From Brevibacillus choshinensis (GTDB lineage: Bacteria > Bacillota > Bacilli > Brevibacillales > Brevibacillaceae): a DNA stretch of 64,000 bases. The stretch is from assembly GCF_001420695.1 (NCBI RefSeq), contig NZ_LJJB01000007.1, positions 1,510,184 to 1,574,183 of the forward strand, given 5' to 3'. Positions 51,763 to 60,372 of this stretch are shown here, piece after piece (the stretch's first letter is position 1; every line of letters starts with the position of its first letter). The notes beneath the pieces were generated by a model. It saw only the letters and a program-made list of their open reading frames with translations. It did no database searches and was not told where the DNA came from. A program made the position numbers and the translations under genes.

Positions 51763-52080
51763 ATGGACAAGGTATTTAAAGCACTTGCAGATTCAACCCG
51801 AAGGCAACTTCTGGACTTGTTATTTCAGATAAACGGTCAGAGCTTAGGCGAGCTGTGCGAACATCTCGATATGACTCGACAATCGGTAACCAAACACCTC
51901 GTGATATTGGAGGAGGCCGATCTCATTGTTGTGGAATGGCAAGGACGAAACAAGCTGCATTACCTAAATGCCGCTCCGATCGCGGATATTTACGATCGTT
52001 GGATTGGCAAGTTCGAGCGGCAACGAATGGACGCTCTACGTGATCTGAAAAGGAAACTGGAGGAGGAGAACAATGGCTGA
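51763..52080 (+). CDS. ArsR-family regulator of the SRPBCC genes
   Basis: 105 residues starting MDKVFKALADSTRRQLLDLL, the usual first residues of this subfamily; winged helix (LCEHLDMTRQSVTKHLVILE, then VVEWQGRNKLHYLNAAPI). No metal-type cysteine pair. An earlier ATG (51754) lies inside the -10 box and cannot be transcribed, so 51763 is the start and the mRNA is probably leaderless. The stop overlaps the next gene by eight bases. ArsR plus SRPBCC (AHSA1) pairs are common in Bacilli. Confidence 0.93.
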   Translation: MDKVFKALADSTRRQLLDLLFQINGQSLGELCEHLDMTRQSVTKHLVILEEADLIVVEWQGRNKLHYLNAAPIADIYDRWIGKFERQRMDALRDLKRKLEEENNG

Positions 52081-52528
52081 CACGACATTTGTGTATGTGA
52101 CGTACATCGCAACGACTCCGGAAAAGCTCTGGGAGGCTTTAACCAACAGCGAATTCACCAAACAATATTTCTTTGGAAGCACGATCGAGTCTGATTGGCA
52201 GGAAGGCTCACGTATTACGTACTCGCGAAATGGACAAGTCTCTGATTACGGAACGATTCTAAAGTGTGAGCCGTATCGTATCCTTTCTTTTACTTGGACG
52301 TATGTGGCCGATAAAGCGATTCGCGAGGAACCATCACAGGTTACCTTTGAGTTAAAGCAAATGGAGTCAACGGTCAAACTAACACTAAAGCATGAGAAAC
52401 TGGTACCGGCGGACTTCGTAGACAAGGATGATACCTTTGAAGGTCTCAATAATGGATGGCCAGCGATTTTGAGCAACCTAAAAAGTCTGTTGGAAACGGG
52501 GAAAACCTTGGCACCTGTGGCCCTATAA
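52073..52528 (+). CDS. SRPBCC (AHSA1/START-like) domain protein
   Basis: 151 residues, single Aha1-C-like SRPBCC fold: VYVTYIATTPEKLWEALTNS, then FTKQYFFGSTIESDWQEGS and ILSFTWTYV. Forms a hydrophobic ligand cavity; ligand unknown. Translationally coupled to the ArsR gene. Confidence 0.92.
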   Translation: MADTTFVYVTYIATTPEKLWEALTNSEFTKQYFFGSTIESDWQEGSRITYSRNGQVSDYGTILKCEPYRILSFTWTYVADKAIREEPSQVTFELKQMESTVKLTLKHEKLVPADFVDKDDTFEGLNNGWPAILSNLKSLLETGKTLAPVAL

Positions 52529-52594
52529 GAGTGGCTGTTAGTATTGGAATAAATCAAGCAGAAGATAATCAAATGGTAAAGGAGCGATTTTGGG

Positions 52595-53029
52595 ATGATT
52601 AACGTGACTAAAATGAAGATAGCCAAGCCAGCCCACTATGTCTATGAAGCATTTGTAGACCCTGAAAGAATCGGCAACTTTTGGTTCTCATCGAGCTCAG
52701 AGAGATGGGAGCCTGGCAAGACCATTACGCTGCGATATGAGGAATACAATGCGGAAGGCACGATCAATATCGTGGCTGTCGAAGTAGACAAGAAAATCGA
52801 GTTTACGTGGGGATCAGCCGAGGATCCTCATACTGTCACGATCACGCTGCATGAGCTAGACTCTTCGAATACCATCGTGGAAGTAAACGAAGATGGGTTT
52901 CATGAGGGTGATGAGAATTTCATCCATGACTTGATTGGCAACAAAGAAGGCTGGGTGTATATGTTAACCTGCTTAAAGGGATATTTGGAAAATGGCATCA
53001 ATAACTTGCGAGCTGGTTTGTGGAAATAG
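52595..53029 (+). CDS. SRPBCC (AHSA1-like) domain protein
   Basis: 144 residues with the same fold as the previous protein but distant in sequence: MKIAKPAHYVYEAFVDPERI, GNFWFSSSSERWEPGKTITL, and a C-terminal helix with KEGWVYMLTCLKGYLENGI. ATG 52595 behind AAAGGAG. Probably the third gene of the ArsR unit; terminator at 53061. Confidence 0.9.
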   Translation: MINVTKMKIAKPAHYVYEAFVDPERIGNFWFSSSSERWEPGKTITLRYEEYNAEGTINIVAVEVDKKIEFTWGSAEDPHTVTITLHELDSSNTIVEVNEDGFHEGDENFIHDLIGNKEGWVYMLTCLKGYLENGINNLRAGLWK

Positions 53030-53060
53030 CCTAAATAGAATAAGGAAAGATTAAGAATAC

Positions 53061-53092
53061 AGATAGCCGTGCGAGTGCGGCTATCTTTTTTT
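53061..53092 (+). terminator. Terminator after the SRPBCC genes
   Basis: AGATAGCCG (53061-53069) pairs with CGGCTATCT (53078-53086), then seven T. Confidence 0.9.
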
Positions 53093-53231
53093 ATCCCTGA
53101 TTGAGGGGGATTCAACATGCCCTAAAACGGGTAATATTCACACATTTCAAAAAATAATAAAATGTAGATAGACCGATTTTTAACGAAGAGCACGACAGGC
53201 ATCTATACGGAATGAAGAAGGGGGAAGGAAC

Positions 53232-54890
53232 ATGACAACTTTACAAAAAAAGGACGCCAATCAGTTGGTTACATATGATGCTGTTATTGTTGGGGCTGGT
53301 TTTGCAGGATTGTACATGCTCAATCGTCTTCGGGAGGCAGGTTTGTCTACCTTGGTTTACGAGGCGGGGGATGGAGTAGGTGGCGTTTGGTACTGGAATC
53401 GCTACCCAGGTGCTCGTTGCGATTCGGAAAGCATTTACTATAACTACACCTTTTCGGAAGAGCTGTATCAGGAATGGACCTGGTCTTCTAGGTATCCAGG
53501 GCAGCCGGAAATTCTCCAGTATCTGAACTTCGTAGCAGACAAATTTGACCTGCGGCGCGATATTCAGTTCGAGACGCGCGTTGTTTCGGCTCATTACGAC
53601 GAAACTCAAACCAAATGGTGCATACAGACGGACGATGGAGCAAGTGTGTGGGCAACGTACTTTATATCCGCTGTTGGGTGTCTATCTGCAGCCAACGTTC
53701 CCAAACTCAAAGGGATCGAGAGCTTCCAAGGTGAATGGTATCACACAGGGAATTGGCCGCATGAAAAAGTGGAGTTCACTGGCAAGCGAGTAGGTGTCAT
53801 TGGTACAGGGTCGAGCGGCATTCAATCAATTCCGGTGATTGCTGAGGAAGCAGCGCATCTCATGGTATTCCAAAGGACACCACAATATAGCTCCCCAGCG
53901 AGAAACCATGATTTGGACGAGGAATATGTACAGTCAGCCAAGCAACGCTTCCAGGAGATCAAACAAGCCATGCGCGAATCCGCCATAGGATTTCCCATAA
54001 AGCGATCTGAGCAATCCGCTCTCGAAGTGACAGAAGAAGAGCGTCAGCAAGCATATGAATCTGCCTGGCAAAAGGGCGGGTTGATATTTACCAGCACGTT
54101 CCAAGATTTGATGGTAAATGGCGAGGCGAATGATACCCTTTGCGAATTCATCCGAACGAAAATTAAGGAGACGGTTCAAGACGAAAAGATCGCAGAAATG
54201 CTGCTGCCCTCCTATTATTTCGCTACCAAACGCCCGGTTTTGGATACGCACTACTTCGAGACATTCAATCGGGATAACGTCACATTGGTGAACGTGCGGA
54301 AGGAGCCAATCATCGAGATCACGCCAAAAGGCTTGCGGACTGAGGAAGCAGAATACGAACTGGATATTCTCGTTTTTGCTACCGGCTACGATGCGATGAC
54401 AGGTCCGCTGCTGAAAATGGACATACGCGGAAAGAATGGGCTATCGCTCAAGGAAAAGTGGGCGGAAGGAGCAAGGGTGAAGACGTATTTGGGGATCACT
54501 ACCGCAGGTTTTCCCAATATGTTTATGATTACCGGCCCTGAGAGTCCATCTGTTCTGAGCAATATGCCCGTATCCATCGAGCAACATGTGGAATGGATTG
54601 CAGACTGCATCCAATATCTCCGCGATCATGGCAAGGATTGCATTGAGCCGAAGTCTGATGCGGAAGAAGCCTGGAGCAAGCATTGCTGGGATGTTGCCGA
54701 TTCGACGCTCTTTACCAAGGCCGAATCGTGGTACACCGGAGCCAATATCAAAGAGAAGCCAGTCGGTTTTCCTATCTATCTGGGAGGTGTAGGTAACTAT
54801 CGTCAAATCTGCACAGATATCGCAGCAAAAGGATATGAGGGTTTTACCCTGCAAGGTGTGACCGAAAATGGTCAGGTGCAATCCTCCTAA
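53232..54890 (+). CDS. Flavin-dependent Baeyer-Villiger monooxygenase
   Basis: 552 residues. FAD loop AVIVGAGFAGLYMLNRL, the type I Baeyer-Villiger fingerprint FQGEWYHTGNWP (F-x-G-x-x-x-H-x-x-x-W-P), the second Rossmann loop for NADPH GVIGTGSSGIQSIP, and the C-terminal FATGYDAMTG. Inserts oxygen next to a ketone to make an ester or lactone; resembles cyclohexanone- and phenylacetone-monooxygenase-type enzymes. Single gene with its own terminator, ending 170 bases before the KAS III cluster. A link to the cluster's product is possible but not shown. Confidence 0.94.
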   Translation: MTTLQKKDANQLVTYDAVIVGAGFAGLYMLNRLREAGLSTLVYEAGDGVGGVWYWNRYPGARCDSESIYYNYTFSEELYQEWTWSSRYPGQPEILQYLNFVADKFDLRRDIQFETRVVSAHYDETQTKWCIQTDDGASVWATYFISAVGCLSAANVPKLKGIESFQGEWYHTGNWPHEKVEFTGKRVGVIGTGSSGIQSIPVIAEEAAHLMVFQRTPQYSSPARNHDLDEEYVQSAKQRFQEIKQAMRESAIGFPIKRSEQSALEVTEEERQQAYESAWQKGGLIFTSTFQDLMVNGEANDTLCEFIRTKIKETVQDEKIAEMLLPSYYFATKRPVLDTHYFETFNRDNVTLVNVRKEPIIEITPKGLRTEEAEYELDILVFATGYDAMTGPLLKMDIRGKNGLSLKEKWAEGARVKTYLGITTAGFPNMFMITGPESPSVLSNMPVSIEQHVEWIADCIQYLRDHGKDCIEPKSDAEEAWSKHCWDVADSTLFTKAESWYTGANIKEKPVGFPIYLGGVGNYRQICTDIAAKGYEGFTLQGVTENGQVQSS

Positions 54891-54907
54891 AATCAATAAT
54901 CGTAGCA

Positions 54908-54939
54908 GGAGCCAAGAAGCTTTTCTTGGTTCCTTTTTT
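54908..54939 (+). terminator. Terminator after the monooxygenase gene
   Basis: GGAGCCAAG (54908-54916) pairs with CTTGGTTCC (54925-54933, one G-T pair), then six T. Confidence 0.87.
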
Positions 54940-55062
54940 GTTGCGCTACTATTTTCTTCTAGTAAATCCAACAAGCTTAAAAAAATCTGATAGAACGGAT
55001 AAAAATTTTGTAAAATGAAGGGATGAATGAGCATTTTTAGCAAGGTAGAGGAGAAACATCAA

Positions 55063-56058
55063 ATGGAGAGAAAAGTCAAAATCCTGGGAACAGGAAAATA
55101 CTTACCTGATCGGCAGGTGACTGCAGAGGAGCTCGAGAGTAAGCTCGGCCTTCCTGCAGGATGGGTAGTGAAAAAGTCAGGTGTGCAAGTGAGGCATTTC
55201 GTGACAAACGAAACCTCAGCCCAGATGGGAGCGATTGCAGCACAGCGTGCTCTTGACGAAGCGGGGCTAGTCTTTTCTGATATCGATTGCCTGGTTTGTG
55301 CCAGCGGGACGTCTCAGCAGGAAATTCCTTGCACGGCAGCATTGATCCAAGAGGAGATGAACCAGTCTAAGTCAGGCGTTCCGTGCTTTGATATAAATTC
55401 GACGTGCCTAAGCTTTGTGACTGCCCTTGACGTGCTTTCCTGTTCCTTGGCGATGGAATGCTATCAGCGTATTTTGATCGTTTCTTCGGAGATTTCCTCC
55501 GTTGGGCTGAACTGGGGTCACAAAGAGAGCTGTGTGTTGTTTGGTGACGGAGCGGCCGCAGTCGTAATTAGCCGCACTCCACAAAATGAGACATCCCGCA
55601 TCCTGGCTTCACGTATGCAGACGTTCAGTGACGGGGCTCATTACTCAGAAATCAGGGGTGGCGGGACACTCATTCACCCGAGTGAGTATGCAAATGGCAG
55701 AGAAGCAGACTTCCAGTTTGACATGGATGGGCGAAAAATCTTTCGCCTGACGTCCCAACTGATCACCGGCTTTGTAGAAGAGTTGCTGGATACGGCGAGC
55801 GTAAAAAAACAGGATATTGGGCTGGTCGTTCCCCATCAAGCGAGTGGGATGGCTATGAGAATCATGGGAAATAAGTTGGGCTTTGCGAATAGTCAAATGA
55901 TGAATATCATTGAAAACCACGGCAACGTGATTGCTGCTTCGATCCCGATGGCATTGCATGAAGCGATTGTACAAGAGAAAGTCAGACGAGGAGATCTCCT
56001 GTTGCTCTTGGGTACCTCGGCAGGTCTTTCACTCGGAGGGCTCCTGCTTGAATACTAG
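55063..56058 (+). CDS. KAS III-like 3-oxoacyl synthase, first gene of the coupled cluster
   Basis: 331 residues from ATG 55063 (GAGGAG nine bases upstream; ATG 55027 is possible). Thiolase-fold condensing enzyme with an intact Cys-His-Asn triad: Cys115 in INSTCLSF, His258 in VVPHQASGM, Asn288 in NHGNVIAAS. The ENHGN and PHQAS loops are FabH-like but a dedicated, non-fatty-acid role is likely because the downstream genes are not fab genes. It would condense or transfer an acyl group onto a CoA, ACP or other acceptor. The stop overlaps the ATP-grasp start by 11 bases. Confidence 0.9.
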   Translation: MERKVKILGTGKYLPDRQVTAEELESKLGLPAGWVVKKSGVQVRHFVTNETSAQMGAIAAQRALDEAGLVFSDIDCLVCASGTSQQEIPCTAALIQEEMNQSKSGVPCFDINSTCLSFVTALDVLSCSLAMECYQRILIVSSEISSVGLNWGHKESCVLFGDGAAAVVISRTPQNETSRILASRMQTFSDGAHYSEIRGGGTLIHPSEYANGREADFQFDMDGRKIFRLTSQLITGFVEELLDTASVKKQDIGLVVPHQASGMAMRIMGNKLGFANSQMMNIIENHGNVIAASIPMALHEAIVQEKVRRGDLLLLLGTSAGLSLGGLLLEY

Positions 56059-57220
56059 AAAAACAGTCGTACTGACAGGGGGCAGGGCACCGGCTACACT
56101 GGAGCTTGCTCGCTTGATGGATCAGGCAGGGCATCGGGTCGTTATGGCTGAAAGTGCGCGTTTCCACCTCTGCCGAGCATCTCGGGCGGTTTCGCGTACG
56201 TATCAGGTTCCTCCTCCCCGTCAGCAGCCTGATGAGTATATCCGAGCGTTGAAGAAGATTATGGAACAGGAGAAGGCGGATTTACTTATCCCTACCTGTG
56301 AGGAAATCTTTTACATATCGCGTGGACTTGAGCAATTAGTGACCGCCGGGCGCGTATTGGCAGAGAAGATCGACGTGCTGCGGCCCCTTCATGACAAATG
56401 GAGCTTTTGCCAGTTAGCGAGTAAAGTGGTTGGTGCGACAGTACCGAGTACAAAACGAATAGAGTCAGAAGAGCAGATGAGGGAAGCGTTGAAGCGCGAG
56501 AGCGGATCGGTCGTGTTAAAGCCAGTCTTTTCTCGTTTTGCCGCCAATGTGCGTATCGTGCACGATCCCGTATCTGCATCCTCGGGCGATCTGCCAGCCA
56601 TTTCAAAGCAACAGCCGTGGGTCGTTCAGGAATACATCAAAGGGCGACAGCTGTGCAGTTACGCTGTGGCTCATAACGGGCAACTTGCGCTCTACGCGGA
56701 TTATGAAACCACGTATACAGCCGGGCAAGGCGCGTCCATCCACTTTTCGTATGCCAATCACCCGGGAGTCAGGGAGTTTGTCAGTCGATTCGTGGATGTG
56801 CAACAGTTTTCTGGTCAGATTGCCTTTGATTTCATTGAAGATCGGGAAGGCAAGCTTTACGTGATTGAGTGCAACCCTCGTCTGACCAGCGGTATTCATT
56901 TATTTGCCGATCAGATGCAAGCAGTCGAAGCTTTTTTTGGCAAAAAGGGTGAGGTACTAGTTCCCCGTGGCAACCAAGCATTCATGTTGGGAATGGCCAT
57001 GTTGGCGTACGGACTGCCTGCTGTTCGAAATGTGGCAGAGGGCTGGCGCTGGCTACGGGATTATCTCGAGTCGCGGGATGCGTTGTGGCGCAATTCAGAT
57101 CCGCTGCCGTATTTCCAACAGCTTCGCATGCTGGTAGATTTGGCCAAGCAGCGTCTACAGACTGGCAAAAGTATGCTGGAATGCAGTACCAGTGATATCG
57201 AATGGAATGGTGAAGAATGA
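56048..57220 (+). CDS. ATP-grasp ligase of the coupled cluster
   Basis: 390 residues from TTG 56048, with GGAGGG seven bases upstream, inside the end of the KAS III gene. N-terminal Rossmann-like preATP domain (VVLTGGRAPATLELARLM), ATP-grasp core with GSVVLKPVFSRFA (ATP lysine), WVVQEYIKGRQLCSYAVAH and the metal site DFIEDREGKLYVIECNPRLT (Glu and Asn of E-C-N-P-R). It resembles carbamoyl-phosphate-synthase- or biotin-carboxylase-like ligases that activate a carboxylate as acyl phosphate. Probably joins an acid to an amine or thiol. C-terminal 80 residues are helical and unassigned. Confidence 0.88.
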   Translation: MNTRKTVVLTGGRAPATLELARLMDQAGHRVVMAESARFHLCRASRAVSRTYQVPPPRQQPDEYIRALKKIMEQEKADLLIPTCEEIFYISRGLEQLVTAGRVLAEKIDVLRPLHDKWSFCQLASKVVGATVPSTKRIESEEQMREALKRESGSVVLKPVFSRFAANVRIVHDPVSASSGDLPAISKQQPWVVQEYIKGRQLCSYAVAHNGQLALYADYETTYTAGQGASIHFSYANHPGVREFVSRFVDVQQFSGQIAFDFIEDREGKLYVIECNPRLTSGIHLFADQMQAVEAFFGKKGEVLVPRGNQAFMLGMAMLAYGLPAVRNVAEGWRWLRDYLESRDALWRNSDPLPYFQQLRMLVDLAKQRLQTGKSMLECSTSDIEWNGEE

Positions 57221-58218
57221 AAAAACGTGTACTGGTGACGGGCGGGACAGGCTTCCTGGGGAAAAAGCTTGCTGCACGCCTGCAAGATAGCGGTTACGAG
57301 GTAACGGCATTGGGACGCAATGGACATTCTGGTCGCCTATTAGCAGAGCGAGGTATCTCATTTGTACAGGCAGATTTAACAGACAGAGCCGCGATTCGGG
57401 AGGCATGCCGCGGACAGGAGATCGTCTTTCACGCGGGCGCCTTTTCCTCTCCTTGGGGCAGATACCGGGATATGTACGCCACAAATGTAGGGGGAACTGC
57501 TCATGTTATCGAAGGTTGTAAGGCATATGGGGCGAAAAGGCTGATTCACGTATCAACACCCAGCATCTATTTTGACTTTGAAGATCGTCTGGCGATCAAG
57601 GAAACGGACCCATTGCCCAAACGCTTTGCAAATATATACGCACAAACAAAATATATGGCTGAGCTGGAAGTGAGCAAGGCTTACCAGGAAGGGCTGGGGA
57701 CGGTCACAATTCGTCCGAGAGCCTTATTCGGACCTGGGGATAATGCGATTCTTCCCCGTTTGATCCGAGCCAATAAGGAAAAGTTCGTGCCACTGGTCAA
57801 CGGTGGACGAGCCATCGTGGATCTGACATATGTAGACAATGTGGTGGATGCCTTGCTCCTGTGCATTGAGTCGCCACCGTATACACTTGGGCAAGCATAC
57901 AACATCACAAACGGTGATCCTGTGACGATGATCGACGTGTTGACTGAGGTATTTCGTCGCTTAGACATGCCGCTTCGAACCAAGCATATATCGTATTGGC
58001 AAGCATATGCGGCAGCTTGGATGCTAGAGCTTGCTTCCAAAACGGTGCAGGGTTATAGAGAGCCTGTGTTGACGAGATATTCAGTCGGGGTATTGGCAAA
58101 AAGCCAAACGCTTGATATATCGAGAGCCAGAAACGAGCTTGGCTATCATCCCAGGGTGAGCATCGCCGAAGGAATAGAAGCCTTTACAGAATGGTGGCGA
58201 ATGCAAGATGAACGTTAG
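57217..58218 (+). CDS. Extended SDR (NAD epimerase/3-beta-HSD-like) of the cluster
   Basis: 333 residues; the ATG overlaps the ATP-grasp stop (ATGA). NAD loop VLVTGGTGFLGKKLAARLQD, LGRNGHS after strand 2, catalytic STPSIYFDF region and YAQTKYMAELEVSKA (YxxxK), plus RPRALFGPGDNAILPRLI typical of 3-beta-hydroxysteroid-dehydrogenase-like SDRs (the OleD group). Likely reduces a ketone made by the KAS III step. The end overlaps the next gene by 11 bases. Confidence 0.92.
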   Translation: MKKRVLVTGGTGFLGKKLAARLQDSGYEVTALGRNGHSGRLLAERGISFVQADLTDRAAIREACRGQEIVFHAGAFSSPWGRYRDMYATNVGGTAHVIEGCKAYGAKRLIHVSTPSIYFDFEDRLAIKETDPLPKRFANIYAQTKYMAELEVSKAYQEGLGTVTIRPRALFGPGDNAILPRLIRANKEKFVPLVNGGRAIVDLTYVDNVVDALLLCIESPPYTLGQAYNITNGDPVTMIDVLTEVFRRLDMPLRTKHISYWQAYAAAWMLELASKTVQGYREPVLTRYSVGVLAKSQTLDISRARNELGYHPRVSIAEGIEAFTEWWRMQDER

Positions 58219-59059
58219 GCTAACTTTGTTTGACACAGGATTCTGCCGACAATGGGAGATGTTTTCGATAAAAGGCGGGAGGCTGCGAAACATTGCGTTT
58301 CATGCCATTGCAGGGCTGATTGAGCATCCAGTTCATGGGCTATTCCTGTTTGATACCGGGTATTCTCCTCGCTTTTTTGAGGCGACCCGTTCGCTGCCTT
58401 ATGCGCTGTATGCCAAAATCACACCCGTCGTGACAAGACCGGAGCAAAGTGTAAAAGCACAGCTGGAAGAACGCGGCATCCAGGTCGAACACATTAAAGG
58501 GATTTTCCTTTCCCACTTCCACGCTGATCATATTGGAGGCTTGCGAGATTTTCCAGACTCCCACCTGTACTGCTTATCCTCAGCCTATGAACACGTTCGA
58601 GGGAAGTTCGGGCTGCGTGCGCTTCGTGAGGGATTCCTGCCTGATTTGATGCCCCATGATTTTGCGGAACGCACGACGTTTATTGACCGGTCAATGCCGA
58701 TCCCTTTATCAAAAGCTCATGAACCGTTTACGGAAGCCTATGATTACTTTGGGGACGGGAGCATACTGCTGGTTGAACTGAATGGACATGCAACCGGGCA
58801 AATGGGTCTGTTTTTGCGAGATCAGGACCAAGGAGATGTATTCCTTTGTGCAGACGCCGCATGGTCGAGCGAAGCGTATCGAAATAATTTGCTTCCGCAT
58901 CCGATTGCACAGCTGATTATGGCGGATGGCACGTCGTACAAAGAGAATCTGACGCGGCTACACCAGCTGTCTGCACATTGGCCAAGCTTGAAAATTTTGC
59001 CCACTCACTGTCCAGAGGTGTGGCAGATGACCCAAGGAGCGTTTGCATGGAGACTGTAA
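58208..59059 (+). CDS. Metallo-beta-lactamase-fold hydrolase of the cluster
   Basis: 283 residues. Metal motif LSHFHADHIGGLRDF (HxHxDH), then VELNGHATGQMGLFL (His) and FLCADAAWSS (Asp), and a final LPTHCPE (His), so the full dinuclear site is present. It resembles AHL-lactonase/thioesterase-like members rather than beta-lactamases. In this cluster it may release a product from a thioester or open or close a lactone. The gene overlaps both neighbours (11 and 13 bases). Confidence 0.9.
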   Translation: MNVRLTLFDTGFCRQWEMFSIKGGRLRNIAFHAIAGLIEHPVHGLFLFDTGYSPRFFEATRSLPYALYAKITPVVTRPEQSVKAQLEERGIQVEHIKGIFLSHFHADHIGGLRDFPDSHLYCLSSAYEHVRGKFGLRALREGFLPDLMPHDFAERTTFIDRSMPIPLSKAHEPFTEAYDYFGDGSILLVELNGHATGQMGLFLRDQDQGDVFLCADAAWSSEAYRNNLLPHPIAQLIMADGTSYKENLTRLHQLSAHWPSLKILPTHCPEVWQMTQGAFAWRL

Positions 59060-60372
59060 CGTTATTGTGGCAATACCTAAAGACTAGACGGCTGGCTAGC
59101 CAGTTTACATCGCGTGCCCAACTCGAGCACTGGCAAGAGCACCAGGTACAAAAACTGCTTCGCTTTGTTCTACCTCGGTCACCGTTTTATCGGGAACGCT
59201 TTGGGACACTTCGACCTGATGACTGGAGATATCTTGCGCCCATCGACAAGAAACTCATGATGGATCATTTCAGCGATCTCAACACGCTGGGAATCGAGAA
59301 GGAAGAGGCATTTCGGGTAGCTTTTGGGGCAGAGGATTCGCGAGATTTTACGCCTCAAATAGGAAAAGTGACCGTAGGCTTGTCTTCGGGAACATCGGGG
59401 AATCGGGGCGTATTTTTGGTTGGGTCAAAGGAAAGGGCGAGGTGGGCGGGTGTGATCCTGGCAAAGGCTCTACCCGGACGGCTGTGGAACGAACATCGGA
59501 TCGCCTTTTTCCTGCGGGCTAATAGCAATCTCTACACCTCCGTGAATCGACGGCGAATCCGATTCTCTTTTTTTGATTTGTTACTCCCGGCCGCAGAGCA
59601 TTTCACTCGGTTAAACGAGTTTTCCCCAACGGTTCTCGTCGCTCCTCCTTCCATGCTGCGATTCCTGGCTGAAGCAAAAAGCCAAGGGATATTACAGGTG
59701 TCACCAGGCAAGATCATTTCTGTCGCTGAAGTGTTAGACCCGTTGGACGAAGCATACATCCTCGAAGCATTTCGACAGCCTGTTCACCAGATATATCAAT
59801 GCACAGAGGGGTTTCTTGCGGTGACCTGCCCATACGGAACGCTTCACGTGAATGAAGACATCATCGTCATGGAAAAGGAGTATCTGGATGAGGATCGGGA
59901 GCGTTTTTACCCGATCATCACGGACTTTTCCCGCACGACACAACCCATCATTCGCTATCGGCTGAACGATATTTTGACAGAAAAAAAGACTCCCTGTTTA
60001 TGCGGCTCCGTCTATACGGCACTAGAGAGAATTGAAGGAAGAGCTGACGATGTGTTTTGGTTCAAGCATGTGAATGGAGATAGCTGGGTATCCGTTTTTC
60101 CTGATTTTATCCGCAGAGCGGTTATGGCTGCATCCGGGGAGATCAAAGAATACAAGGTCCGTCAGATTCATCCAGCGTTGCTTGAGGTATCCGTACAGGC
60201 TGATGAGAGACAGAGACTTTTGCAGGAGCAAGTGCGCGGCCAACTACAGGACATCGTGATGCGGCTTGGCGGCAAGCTTCCAGAGATTACCTTTACACCG
60301 TATGAACGTGAAGCAGGTGGCAAAAAAATGCGACGAGTGGAGAGGGTGTTTACCCCAAGTGAAACAGAGTAA
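59047..60372 (+). CDS. PaaK/CoF-synthetase-like adenylate-forming enzyme
   Basis: 441 residues from ATG 59047 (AAGGAG eight bases upstream). Adenylation signature VGLSSGTSGNRGVFLVGS, then YQCTEGFLAVTCPYGTLHV (A4/A5 region), TTQPIIRYRLNDILTEKKTPC followed by CLCG (short zinc-type knuckle), and ERIEGRADDVFW (A7/A8). The closest recognisable group is phenylacetate-CoA ligase/F390 synthetase (COG1541). It activates a carboxylic acid with ATP, with transfer to CoA, to an amine or to a second protein. Confidence 0.88.
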   Translation: METVTLLWQYLKTRRLASQFTSRAQLEHWQEHQVQKLLRFVLPRSPFYRERFGTLRPDDWRYLAPIDKKLMMDHFSDLNTLGIEKEEAFRVAFGAEDSRDFTPQIGKVTVGLSSGTSGNRGVFLVGSKERARWAGVILAKALPGRLWNEHRIAFFLRANSNLYTSVNRRRIRFSFFDLLLPAAEHFTRLNEFSPTVLVAPPSMLRFLAEAKSQGILQVSPGKIISVAEVLDPLDEAYILEAFRQPVHQIYQCTEGFLAVTCPYGTLHVNEDIIVMEKEYLDEDRERFYPIITDFSRTTQPIIRYRLNDILTEKKTPCLCGSVYTALERIEGRADDVFWFKHVNGDSWVSVFPDFIRRAVMAASGEIKEYKVRQIHPALLEVSVQADERQRLLQEQVRGQLQDIVMRLGGKLPEITFTPYEREAGGKKMRRVERVFTPSETE

